This document shows positions 1 to 6,612 of a stretch of 8,957 nt of DNA, one piece after another (within the stretch, counting starts at the first letter, position 1; the number at the start of each line of letters is the position of its first letter). A model generated the notes under the pieces. That model did no database searches, was not told where the DNA came from, and worked only from the letters and a program-made list of their open reading frames with translations. Source of the stretch: Acidobacteriota bacterium (GTDB taxonomy: Bacteria; Acidobacteriota; Vicinamibacteria; Marinacidobacterales; SMYC01); NCBI GenBank assembly GCA_030598165.1, contig JAUVQL010000023.1:1-8957 (forward strand), given 5' to 3'. Both the position numbers and the translations under genes were made by a program.

Positions 1-2
1 AA

Positions 3-638
3 CTGGTTCGAGAGCGTTTCGAGAAGTATTTTTCACCTTCGGTGGTGACACGGATCTTGTCTGAAGGTGAGATGGAAGTTCAGGAGCTCGAAGCCACGGT
101 CATTTTCGCGGACATCGTTGGATTTACACCGAGGGCAGAGAAAATGGACCCGCCCTCCATCGCGCAACTACTCAACGAGTACTTTTCACGTATGGCCGAT
201 GTCATCCTGGAGTACGACGGGACATTGGACAAGTTCATCGGTGACTGCATCATGGCGGTGTTCGGAGCTCCGTACCCGCAAAAAGACCACGCCATCATCG
301 CCGTCCAAGTGGCTCTCGAAATGCGTCGGCGGCTGGAGGAGCTGAACCAGGAACGGAGCGGCGAGCCACCGATTCAGATGCGAATGGGGGTGAACAGTGG
401 TCGCGTCGTGGCGGGCCCCATAGGTTCGGTCAAGCGCAAAGAGATCACGGTCTTGGGAGATACCGTCAATATTGCCTCGAGAATCGAGGGGGCGGTGGCG
501 GAAGCCGGACAAATCGTCATTGGCGAGCGAACTTGGGAACTTGCCAAGGACCGATTCGATGTGAAAGATCTCGGCACTGTCGCTCTCAAAGGCAAAGAGA
601 AGAGCGTACGAGTTTTCGAAGTCCTTTCCGAGAAATAA
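3..638 (+). CDS. Class III nucleotide cyclase (probable adenylate cyclase), 3' part; 5' end outside window
   Basis: Predicted to convert ATP to cyclic AMP and pyrophosphate. The frame is open from the first complete codon at position 3, so the start lies upstream. The first residues (RERFEKYFSPSVV) resemble the linker that precedes the catalytic domain in bacterial cyclases carrying N-terminal GAF, FHA or membrane modules; whatever module this one has is not visible. The two metal-binding aspartates are present: D in FADIVGFT (codon 111-113) and D in KFIGDCIMAVFG (codon 243-245). The purine-specificity lysine is at 231-233. The second specificity position is threonine (447-449), as in class IIIb bacterial adenylate cyclases, rather than aspartate. 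The transition-state Asn and Arg of VNIASRIE are at 468 and 480. The catalytic domain therefore looks complete and active. The gene ends 29 bases before the HD-GYP gene, suggesting one transcript. Cyclase identity is near certain; ATP over GTP preference is inferred from Lys/Thr. Confidence 0.93.
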   Translation: MVRERFEKYFSPSVVTRILSEGEMEVQELEATVIFADIVGFTPRAEKMDPPSIAQLLNEYFSRMADVILEYDGTLDKFIGDCIMAVFGAPYPQKDHAIIAVQVALEMRRRLEELNQERSGEPPIQMRMGVNSGRVVAGPIGSVKRKEITVLGDTVNIASRIEGAVAEAGQIVIGERTWELAKDRFDVKDLGTVALKGKEKSVRVFEVLSEK

Positions 639-656
639 CTCGGCATCTGGTAGATC

Positions 657-661
657 AGGAG
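657..661 (+). promoter_or_regulatory. Shine-Dalgarno AGGAG selecting a TTG start for the HD-GYP gene
   Basis: AGGAG ends six bases before a TTG codon at 668-670 that is in frame with the HD-GYP protein. The next in-frame start, ATG at 692, has no comparable ribosome binding site in front of it. This favours the TTG start. Confidence 0.6.
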
Positions 662-667
662 CAAGAC

Positions 668-2557
668 TTGAAAGAATCACAGGACCGACGCATGCCGGCC
701 GGCCGGGTTCTCAGACGCGGGAAACTCCTTTACTCGTTGATTCTCCTGATGCTGCTCGCCGTTCTCGTACCCCTGCTTCTTTCCAGTACGAGGCTCATCA
801 ACGCCAACAGAGATACTCTGGCTACGGCGGAGCAACTACTTCAATTGGACCAGACCCGGTCTATAGCGCAACAGGCGCGGATTTATCTCCAAGCCATGCA
901 CGGCAAAATTCTCGCCATCGCGCAAACATTCGAGTTGGAAGCTGACGCGCGAGCGGTGGCGGCTCGGGTTTCCTCTGCCTTGACGAGTACGAAACTCATC
1001 GACTACATCAACGAACAGAGCCACATCGAGATCCTCAGGGTTTACGACCGACGGGGCCATTTCAACAATGCCGGCATTTCCCTTCAAACAAGCGCCATCG
1101 AAGACTATCTCCTCCAGTCCTATACCGAGGCCTTGAAGGGGGAGCCTTGGGTCTCGACGGCACACGTTGTGGCTGATCCTCTTTATTACACCGTTGTGGT
1201 GATATCGGCGCCTGTTCGTTCGTCCAATCGTGATGGTTCTCCGGGACGTGTCATCGGTGTGGTCTCGGCCCTGGTGAGTCTCGAGCCCTTGCAGCAAATG
1301 GTGGAAGCCAAGGAACTAGAGGGAAGAGACGTCTACGTCGTCGACGGCCGGGGACATCTCATTGCTCATTCGGATCGAAAGATGCTTTTCGAGCGTTCCG
1401 ATTTCTCGCAGGCCGTCATGGTGAAGGCCTTCCAAGAGTCCAAAGGGCAGGTCAGCCGATCCGTGAACTTCGAGCAGATTGAAGGGGCGGCCACCCAAGC
1501 GATGCTGGGAACCTACACGTCCATCGGCGACCGCAGCTCTCGGGTACCGTTTTTGAGTCGACTCGACTGGGGAGCCATCGTACAAGCCGAGGAAGAAGCG
1601 GTCTATTTCACGGTGCGTCAAATGGAGAGGTCGAGTTATTCGGAGGCAATCGTCTTTGCGGCCCTGGGCGTTTTTCTCGCGATCGTATTTGCCGGTCGGT
1701 TGTCTCGACCAATTTCCCATTTGGCAGAAGGTGCCCGACGGCTTGCTTCGGGAGATTTCTCACAAAACATCGATGTGCGGAGCCGGAACGAGATAGGTGA
1801 GCTTGCCGATACCTTCAATTTGATGACGGCCGAGATCCGCAGCTTCATCGACCAACTCAGGAAAGCGGCTGAAGAGAACAAGGAAATGTTCATGGGTACT
1901 ATACGATCTTTGGCCGCGGCGATTGACGCCAAAGATCCGTATACCCGTGGGCATTCTGAGCGAGTCGCACACTACTCGGAAATGATCGCGCAATCGATGG
2001 GATTGTCCGAGAAAGAGGTGGAAGTCGTCCGAATCGGCGCCCTCATGCACGATGTCGGCAAAATTGGAATCGAAGACAAGATCTTGGGCAAAGCCGGTCC
2101 GTTGGATGAAGATGAGTTCGAGATCATGAAAACCCACCCATCGAAGGGTGCCATCATCATCGAGCCGGTTGGACCCCTCCAAGAGATGATTCCGGCCATG
2201 AAATACCATCATGAAAATATCGATGGCAGCGGGTACCCCCAAGGCCTTAGCGGAGAGGACATCCCCCTTTATGCCAAAATCGTCGCGGTAGCAGACACAT
2301 TCGACGCGATGACAACGAACCGCCCCTATCAGAAGGCCATGGAGATTACCTACGTATTCGAACGAATGCGAAGCTTCGTCGGAAAGAAGTTCGACAAAGA
2401 GATCGTGGACGCACTCATTGCCGCGTACGAGGAAGGGCTCGTTCGTCCAAACCTACCTCTGCGGCGCGTTGCTTCATCGGAGGACTCCCAGAACCGACCG
2501 TCGAAACAGAGCCCACCAGGAAGAGTCGTGCGAGGGGCGTTCGGATCAGGGAGCTGA
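668..2557 (+). CDS. Membrane sensor with Cache-like extracytoplasmic region, HAMP and HD-GYP domain (cyclic-di-GMP phosphodiesterase)
   Basis: Predicted inner-membrane receptor that hydrolyses cyclic-di-GMP in response to an external ligand. Counting from the TTG at 668 (629 aa), there is a basic N-terminus, a transmembrane helix at about 20-40, and an extracytoplasmic region of about 280 residues whose length and position fit a double Cache sensor (fold inferred, not motif-proven). A second transmembrane helix lies at about 325-345, then a HAMP linker (SRPISHLAEGARRLASGDF, then RNEIGELADTFN). The HD-GYP domain spans about 405-590. Its signature residues are present: HSERVA, the HD pair H461-D462 in MHDVGKIGI, and HHENIDGSGYP at 514-524. 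No GGDEF domain is seen, so this looks like a dedicated phosphodiesterase. The polar C-terminal tail of about 35 residues looks disordered. A shorter start at ATG 692 (621 aa) is possible but has a poorer ribosome site. It sits between the cyclase gene (29-base gap) and the TPR gene (12-base gap), probably in one operon. Confidence 0.93.
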   Translation: MKESQDRRMPAGRVLRRGKLLYSLILLMLLAVLVPLLLSSTRLINANRDTLATAEQLLQLDQTRSIAQQARIYLQAMHGKILAIAQTFELEADARAVAARVSSALTSTKLIDYINEQSHIEILRVYDRRGHFNNAGISLQTSAIEDYLLQSYTEALKGEPWVSTAHVVADPLYYTVVVISAPVRSSNRDGSPGRVIGVVSALVSLEPLQQMVEAKELEGRDVYVVDGRGHLIAHSDRKMLFERSDFSQAVMVKAFQESKGQVSRSVNFEQIEGAATQAMLGTYTSIGDRSSRVPFLSRLDWGAIVQAEEEAVYFTVRQMERSSYSEAIVFAALGVFLAIVFAGRLSRPISHLAEGARRLASGDFSQNIDVRSRNEIGELADTFNLMTAEIRSFIDQLRKAAEENKEMFMGTIRSLAAAIDAKDPYTRGHSERVAHYSEMIAQSMGLSEKEVEVVRIGALMHDVGKIGIEDKILGKAGPLDEDEFEIMKTHPSKGAIIIEPVGPLQEMIPAMKYHHENIDGSGYPQGLSGEDIPLYAKIVAVADTFDAMTTNRPYQKAMEITYVFERMRSFVGKKFDKEIVDALIAAYEEGLVRPNLPLRRVASSEDSQNRPSKQSPPGRVVRGAFGSGS

Positions 2558-2569
2558 GGAGGTCGAGCG

Positions 2570-3349
2570 ATGGACCGTAGAACGTGGTCTTTGGCACTTG
2601 TATTCGTCTTGTCGGGAGTTCTAACTTGTGGTGCCCCACTAGCTCACGCTCAGAAGCAAGAGCAAATTGAAGAGGCGCTCAAGATATACAACCGTGCCAA
2701 GTATCTCCACCAGGAGCGCAATTACGAGGAGGCCATCAAAGAGTATCAGCGGGCCACCCGGCTGGATAAGGAGAATCCATTCATCTTCAACTACATGGGA
2801 CTCGCATTTTTGGCGCTGCGACAGTACGAAAGTGCTCAAAAAGCTTTCGCCGAGGCTTTGAGACTGAATTCCAACTTAACAGACGTACATAACAACCTCG
2901 GCGTGCTTTATTCGGAGATGGGGAACACGGAGGCGGCATTCAAGGAGTTCACACAAGTCGTTAGAGATCCGTCTTTTCCCACACCGGAGAAACCACTTTA
3001 CAACATGGGTGACCTGTATTTGCGCGAAGGTAACCTAGAGCTGGCCCTGATGCATTTTCGCCGGGCCGTGGAGAAAAATCCCAACTTCGCCTTGGGATAC
3101 CGGGGTTTGGGCAAGGTTCATTTAGCTTTTAACGAACGTGAATCGGCCATCGACAATTTCGAAAAAGCTCTCGCGCGCAACAGTAATGAATCAGAAAGCC
3201 TTTACGAATTGGCTCGAATCTATGAAGGGATGGGCGAAGTCGCCAAGGCGCAAGAGTACTATCGCCGTGTGGTCGAGGTCGATCGATTCTCAGTTTTGGG
3301 AAGACTGAGCCTCCAGAGACTCGAAGTGCTCAAGGGAACGAGCGAGTAG
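2570..3349 (+). CDS. Exported TPR protein, PilF/PilW-like (possible type IV pilus assembly factor)
   Basis: A 259-aa protein with a typical signal peptide: MDRR, a hydrophobic stretch at about 6-20, and a probable signal peptidase I site after AHA at residue 27. It should be periplasmic or outer-membrane associated. The rest is about six tandem tetratricopeptide repeats from residue 36 to 243, recognisable from repeated patterns such as YEEAIKEYQRATRLD, HNNLGVLYSEMGNTEAA and LYELARIYEGMGEVAKA. The segment RDPSFPTPEKPLYNMG (132-147), where the spacing between repeats widens, resembles the DPxYPTP segment I associate with PilF/PilW pilotins that help assemble the type IV pilus secretin. That is the only basis for the pilus suggestion, and no pilus genes are visible here. 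Cys20 sits in a poor lipobox (VLTC), so lipoprotein status is doubtful. The ATG at 2570 has a strong GAGGAGG site (2556-2562) seven bases upstream, overlapping the stop of the HD-GYP gene, which suggests translational coupling. Confidence 0.85.
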   Translation: MDRRTWSLALVFVLSGVLTCGAPLAHAQKQEQIEEALKIYNRAKYLHQERNYEEAIKEYQRATRLDKENPFIFNYMGLAFLALRQYESAQKAFAEALRLNSNLTDVHNNLGVLYSEMGNTEAAFKEFTQVVRDPSFPTPEKPLYNMGDLYLREGNLELALMHFRRAVEKNPNFALGYRGLGKVHLAFNERESAIDNFEKALARNSNESESLYELARIYEGMGEVAKAQEYYRRVVEVDRFSVLGRLSLQRLEVLKGTSE

Positions 3350-3357
3350 CAAGGTAA

Positions 3358-3506
3358 GAATTCAAGAACTCAAGAATTCATGAAATCAAGAATCAAGTAA
3401 AAGGATATCTTCGGAAAAGCGCCAAGACGGCGCGAAAAAAACACAGAGATCGAGAGGTCGGGACGTTAGCTTCTTGAATTCCTGAATTCCTGATTTCTTG
3501 AATTCC
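3358..3506. repeat. Composite inverted-repeat element, degenerate copy in opposite orientation to the two rib copies
   Basis: Non-coding repeat beginning eight bases after the TPR gene stop. The left arm (about 3358-3397) is made of 8-base units of the type AATTCAAG. The right arm (about 3473-3505) is its imperfect reverse complement, starting with an 11-base perfect match GAATTCAAGAA. The interior carries CTTCGGAAAA (3409-3418), which matches at 9 of 10 bases the reverse complement of ATTTCCGAAG found in the two copies beside ribE. It also has a perfect small palindrome GCGCC-AAGAC-GGCGC (3419-3433). The order of modules is the reverse of the other copies, so I read it as the same family inserted the other way round and decayed. 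Confidence 0.75.
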
Positions 3507-3625
3507 TAGCCCTGCCGCCCTCCCCATTCCTGCTTCCTCCACGGCTGACAGTTGATCCTACGCGGCAGATTGGGTGAAAATACCCGTTTTTGGGCGTTGG
3601 GTATTCTTTAGGTTAAAGAGGATAT
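3507..3625 (+). promoter_or_regulatory. ftsY upstream region with two competing hairpins
   Basis: About 120 bases without a gene. Between 3572 and 3605, GGGT (3572-3575) can pair with ACCC (3582-3585). The overlapping AATACCC (3579-3585) can instead pair perfectly over seven bases with GGGTATT (3599-3605). Only one of these can form at a time. The second ends ten bases before the ftsY ribosome site AAAGAGG (3615-3621). I see no convincing promoter: TTGATC at 3552-3557 with GAAAAT at 3576-3581 is a weak candidate at 18-base spacing. A regulatory role is inference from base-pairing only. Confidence 0.3.
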
Positions 3626-4525
3626 TTGAAAGTATATCAACGACTTCGAGAGGGACTCGTTCGAACGAGAGATAGACTCTCCGAAGGTTTGGGCCTCGCG
3701 ACAGCGGGGGCTGACCCCGACTGGGAACAGCTGGAAGAGGCCTTCGTGACCGCGGACATAGGCCTCGCGGCGACGAGCGAGCTCCTCGATGCGGTTCGTT
3801 CGGTGCGGACCGATGAGGAGGTCCGCCAAGCCCTCAAAAAGAAGTTGCTGGATATTCTCGAAGGCCCTGAGTCCTCCGATTCCCATAGAGCGCCTGCACG
3901 ACCGGAAGTCGTGCTCGTTGTGGGTGTAAATGGAACGGGTAAGACAACGACCGTTGCCAAACTTGCTCACCGAGCTAAAGAAGCTGGCCGCAGGCCTCTC
4001 GTTGTCGCTGCGGATACCTTCCGTGCTGCCGCTATCGAACAACTGGAGACTTGGACCCAGCGGATAGGGGTCGAGATCATCAAGGGGCCGGAAGGATCAG
4101 ATGCCGCCAGTGTCGTGCATGACGGGCTCCAGATGGCTCTCTCAGCGGGCTTCGATGAAGTGATCATCGACACAGCGGGTCGGCTTCATACCAAGCGACC
4201 CTTGATGGAAGAGCTGGCGAAGGTCAAGCGAGTGGCCGGTCGCGTCGTGGAAGGTGCACCTCATCTGACTCTGCTAGTCATGGATGCGACGGTCGGCAGC
4301 AATGGCCTTGCCCAAGCTCGTCAGTTCGGTGATGCTCTCGGTGTAGAAGGCATAGTGCTGACCAAGCTCGACGGAACGGCCAAGGGCGGGATTGTAGTGG
4401 CCGTGGCGCGAGAACTGGGCATTCGGGTTCGTTACACTGGGGTCGGGGAGGGATTGGATGACTTGCTGGCTTTCTCCCCCGAGGATTTTGTTCGAGCGCT
4501 CATGGGAGTGGAAGGTGACAGCTGA
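3626..4525 (+). CDS. ftsY: Signal recognition particle receptor FtsY (SRP GTPase)
   Basis: Docks ribosome-nascent chain complexes carrying SRP at the cytoplasmic membrane; GTP hydrolysis with its partner Ffh hands the chain to the Sec translocon. The 299-aa protein is the NG core only. The N domain begins almost at residue 1 (VYQRLREGLVRTRDRL) and the long acidic A domain of E. coli FtsY is absent, as in many other bacteria. GTPase motifs are intact: P-loop GVNGTGKTTT (100-109), DTFRAAA (from 130), DTAGR (182-186) and TKLDGTAKGG (from 246), then the FtsY-type C-terminus GVGEGLDDLLAFSPEDFV. The start is TTG at 3626, because an in-frame stop lies at 3614-3616 and no other start fits the N domain. 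The ribosome site AAAGAGG is rather close, four bases away. The 3' end overlaps ribD by 11 bases. Confidence 0.97.
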   Translation: MKVYQRLREGLVRTRDRLSEGLGLATAGADPDWEQLEEAFVTADIGLAATSELLDAVRSVRTDEEVRQALKKKLLDILEGPESSDSHRAPARPEVVLVVGVNGTGKTTTVAKLAHRAKEAGRRPLVVAADTFRAAAIEQLETWTQRIGVEIIKGPEGSDAASVVHDGLQMALSAGFDEVIIDTAGRLHTKRPLMEELAKVKRVAGRVVEGAPHLTLLVMDATVGSNGLAQARQFGDALGVEGIVLTKLDGTAKGGIVVAVARELGIRVRYTGVGEGLDDLLAFSPEDFVRALMGVEGDS

Positions 4526-5600
4526 CGAGATCATGATGAGGCGGGCATTGGCTCTCGCTTCTCTGGGGCGAGGGCGTACGAGTCCTAACCCACTTGTCGG
4601 TGCCGTTGTAGTGCGGGAAGGACGAATCCTCGGACAAGGCTACCATCGAAGGGCAGGAGAGCCTCACGCGGAAGTCATAGCGCTGAGAGAGGCCGGGCGC
4701 CGGGCTCGAGGAGCCACGCTCTACGCCAATTTGGAACCCTGCTGCCACACGGGGCGTACGCCGCCCTGTGTTTTGGAAATCGTAGAGGCTGGTGTAATCC
4801 GCGTTGTCGCGGCCATGCGAGATCCTGACCCCAGGGTCGACGGCGGAGGCTTCAGACGCCTCCGACGGCGCGGGGTAGAGGTAGAAGTGGGTTTGCTGAA
4901 GGAGGATGCCGTCCGGCTCAACGATTCGTTTGCCAAGTTTGTGCGTAGGAAGCTGCCTTTGGTCACTTTGAAGGCTGCGGCAAGCTTGGACGGCAGGATT
5001 GCTACGCGAACGGGCCACTCAAAGTGGATCACTTCCGCCGAAGCGCGAGATCACGCTCGCGTCCTACGCCGGGAGAATGACCTCTTGATGGTGGGAATCA
5101 GTACCGTGTTGGCGGACGATCCACTCTTGACGGATCGTAGTGGCCGTGCCCATTTGGTGAGAGCGGTGATGGATACCCATTTGAGGTTACCTGTAGAGGC
5201 GCAACTCGTCGAAAGCCTCGACCAAGGCTCCGTTATCGTCTTCTCTGGTCCCGATGCTTCTCGAGCCCGTGAGAAAGAGCTTCGAAAACGAGGCGTTGAG
5301 GTCAAACGGGTCGCGCTTCGGCGTGGGAGACCCGATCTCCGCAAGTGTTTGGAATACTTGGCGGAATGCGGAGTCACGCGCGTTTTGGTAGAGGGTGGAG
5401 GCGAGCTTCATGCTTCCTTCTTGAGTGAACGTCTGGCAGATCGACTCGTGCTGTACCTGGCTCCAAAGCTCATTGGAGGCCGTGAGGCACGTTCTTTGGT
5501 CGGAGGGCTCGGACCGCGACTCATGGATGAAGTCGATCAGTTGAAACGCTACCGGACCTCGCGGGTCGGGGATGACATCCTCGTCGAAGCAGATCTTTGA
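4515..5600 (+). CDS. ribD: Bifunctional diaminohydroxyphosphoribosylaminopyrimidine deaminase / 5-amino-6-(5-phosphoribosylamino)uracil reductase
   Basis: Catalyses two consecutive cytoplasmic steps of riboflavin synthesis: deamination of the pyrimidine produced by GTP cyclohydrolase II, then NADPH-dependent reduction of its ribosyl side chain. With the GTG start at 4515 it is 361 aa, the usual RibD length. The N-terminal deaminase has the zinc and catalytic residues H51-A-E53 and PCCHTGRTPPC (75-85, with C76 and C85 as ligands). The reductase half begins around KLPLVTLKAAASLDGRIA and includes SKWITS, the DDPLLTDR segment and VLVEGGGELHASFL. GTG is preferred because TADEIMMRRALALA then aligns with the usual RibD N-terminus, and GGAG (4505-4508) lies six bases upstream. 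ATG at 4533 or 4536 would trim the family-conserved start. The overlap with ftsY suggests translational coupling. No FMN riboswitch is visible upstream. Confidence 0.96.
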   Translation: MTADEIMMRRALALASLGRGRTSPNPLVGAVVVREGRILGQGYHRRAGEPHAEVIALREAGRRARGATLYANLEPCCHTGRTPPCVLEIVEAGVIRVVAAMRDPDPRVDGGGFRRLRRRGVEVEVGLLKEDAVRLNDSFAKFVRRKLPLVTLKAAASLDGRIATRTGHSKWITSAEARDHARVLRRENDLLMVGISTVLADDPLLTDRSGRAHLVRAVMDTHLRLPVEAQLVESLDQGSVIVFSGPDASRAREKELRKRGVEVKRVALRRGRPDLRKCLEYLAECGVTRVLVEGGGELHASFLSERLADRLVLYLAPKLIGGREARSLVGGLGPRLMDEVDQLKRYRTSRVGDDILVEADL

Positions 5601-5975
5601 AGCCGCAAATGAACGCAAGATCAAAAGAAGCCGCGAATAAACGCGAATAAAGACGCAAATGAACGCGAATCGGACAAGAGAATTAGTCGGAAATTAGGAA
5701 TGAATCCGGAGAAGAATTTAACGCAAAGACGCAAAGAAGCAAAGACGCAAAGAAGACCGAGTGATTCGACCGAGATCTTTTTTTGGGGATCTTTTCTTCT
5801 CCGCGTCTCCGCGTCTTTGCGACTCCGCGTTGATTTCCGAAGGTTTCTTTTACGTGGATTCTTAAGCGCTCGTTCAGGTCTTATTCGCGTTAATGTGCGT
5901 TTATGTGCGGCTACATTTCTGGATTCTTGACTTCTTGAGTTCTTGAGTTCTTGAGTACTTGAGTACTCGGGTACT
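5601..5975. repeat. Composite nested inverted-repeat element between ribD and ribE (copy 1)
   Basis: Fills nearly all of the 397-base ribD-ribE gap. Modules in order: (A) 5601-5669, units of about 10 bases such as CGCGAATAAA and CGCAAATGAA, starting right after the ribD stop; (B) 5715-5755, a 41-base array of 8-base ACGCAAAG units; a loop containing ACCGAGAT (5769-5776); (B') 5796-5836, the imperfect reverse complement of B, also 41 bases with 31 matching; ATTTCCGAAG (5833-5842); (A') 5876-5912, the imperfect reverse complement of A; (C) 5923-5975, tandem 8-base TTCTTGAG units. A/A' encloses B/B', so the DNA or RNA can form a long double-layered hairpin. It ends 12 bases before the ribE ribosome site. 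Confidence 0.88.
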
Positions 5976-5997
5976 GACGGTGGAATAAGGGGAAAAG

Positions 5998-6612
5998 ATG
6001 TTCACTGGAATCGTTGAAGAGATGGGCGAAATCGTTCGGCAAAGGGAGAAAGACCAACTCGTCGTTTTGACCGTTCGAGCTCCTACCCTTTACAAAGAGC
6101 TGAAAATCGGGGCCAGCATCGCGGTATCTGGAGTTTGCCTGACCGTGACCCACCTAAATGGAGATTGCTTCGACACAGATGTATCCAATGAGACGATGAG
6201 ACGCACCCATTTGGGGAAGCTCATTGTCGGCGGAAAAGTCAATCTCGAGCTTCCTCTACGAGTCGACGACCGATGGGGGGGGCATTTCGTCCAGGGCCAC
6301 GTCGATGGCTTGGGCAACATCATTTCCATTGAACAGCGTGGAGGGGATCGAATCATCAAAATCGGCTACCCAAAAGAAGCCGACGGCTACGTGGTGGAGA
6401 AAGGCTCTATTGCTGTGGATGGCGTTAGTCTCACGGTGGCTGCTTGTGGCCGAGGATGGTTCGAAGTCATGCTCATCCCGCACACGCTCGAGATCACCAC
6501 GCTTGGTGAGCGATCTCCTGGAGACGAGGTCCATCTGGAATACGATATACTGGCGAAGCATCTGGTTCGCTTGGCCGAGATCTACCGGGACAAGGATGTC
6601 GGCAGCAAATAA
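5998..6612 (+). CDS. ribE: Riboflavin synthase, alpha-chain type
   Basis: Dismutates two molecules of 6,7-dimethyl-8-ribityllumazine to one riboflavin and one aminopyrimidine, the last step of the pathway. The 204-aa protein has the usual two tandem lumazine-binding barrels. The first begins with the diagnostic MFTGIVEEMG and contains GASIAVSGVCLTVT; the second contains GSIAVDGVSLTVA. GGHFVQGHVDG joins the two halves, and the second barrel ends with HTLEITTL and the helical tail EYDILAKHLVRL that promotes trimer formation in the family. Length and motifs are complete. The ATG at 5998 has AAGGGGA (5987-5993) at normal spacing. This gene is called ribC in some species and ribE in others. It stands alone between two composite repeats, so any shared transcript with ribD or ribBA must read through them. 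Confidence 0.97.
   Translation: MFTGIVEEMGEIVRQREKDQLVVLTVRAPTLYKELKIGASIAVSGVCLTVTHLNGDCFDTDVSNETMRRTHLGKLIVGGKVNLELPLRVDDRWGGHFVQGHVDGLGNIISIEQRGGDRIIKIGYPKEADGYVVEKGSIAVDGVSLTVAACGRGWFEVMLIPHTLEITTLGERSPGDEVHLEYDILAKHLVRLAEIYRDKDVGSK

Noticed and set aside
533..667. Upstream extension of the HD-GYP protein overlapping the cyclase gene
   Set aside because: The extra residues are highly charged, out of frame with the conserved cyclase, and not membrane-sensor-like. TTG at 668 has a good ribosome site.
186..680. Minus-strand open frame (164 aa) opposite the cyclase gene
   Set aside because: Antisense shadow of the conserved catalytic domain, with no recognisable motif.
2624..2632. Lipobox at Cys20 of the TPR protein
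   Set aside because: VLTC has Thr at -1 and Val at -3, a poor fit, while AHA at 25-27 makes a good signal peptidase I site.
3419..3433. GCGCC-AAGAC-GGCGC hairpin as an intrinsic terminator
   Set aside because: On the plus strand it is followed by an A-run, not T. On the minus strand a short T-run follows, but no minus-strand gene is present to terminate.
5700..5930. 76-aa open frame between ribD and ribE
   Set aside because: It lies entirely within the composite repeat arms. Its residues reflect the repeat units (QRRKEAKTQRR, then RVSASLRLRVD), there is no ribosome site, and the sequence is better explained as a palindrome.
5601..5975. CRISPR-like array
   Set aside because: The units are 8-10 bases, contiguous and degenerate, with no spacers of even length and no cas genes in the window.
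4400..5998. FMN (RFN) riboswitch upstream of ribD or ribE
   Set aside because: I looked for the conserved RFN blocks and saw none. ribD overlaps ftsY, and the ribE leader is repeat sequence.
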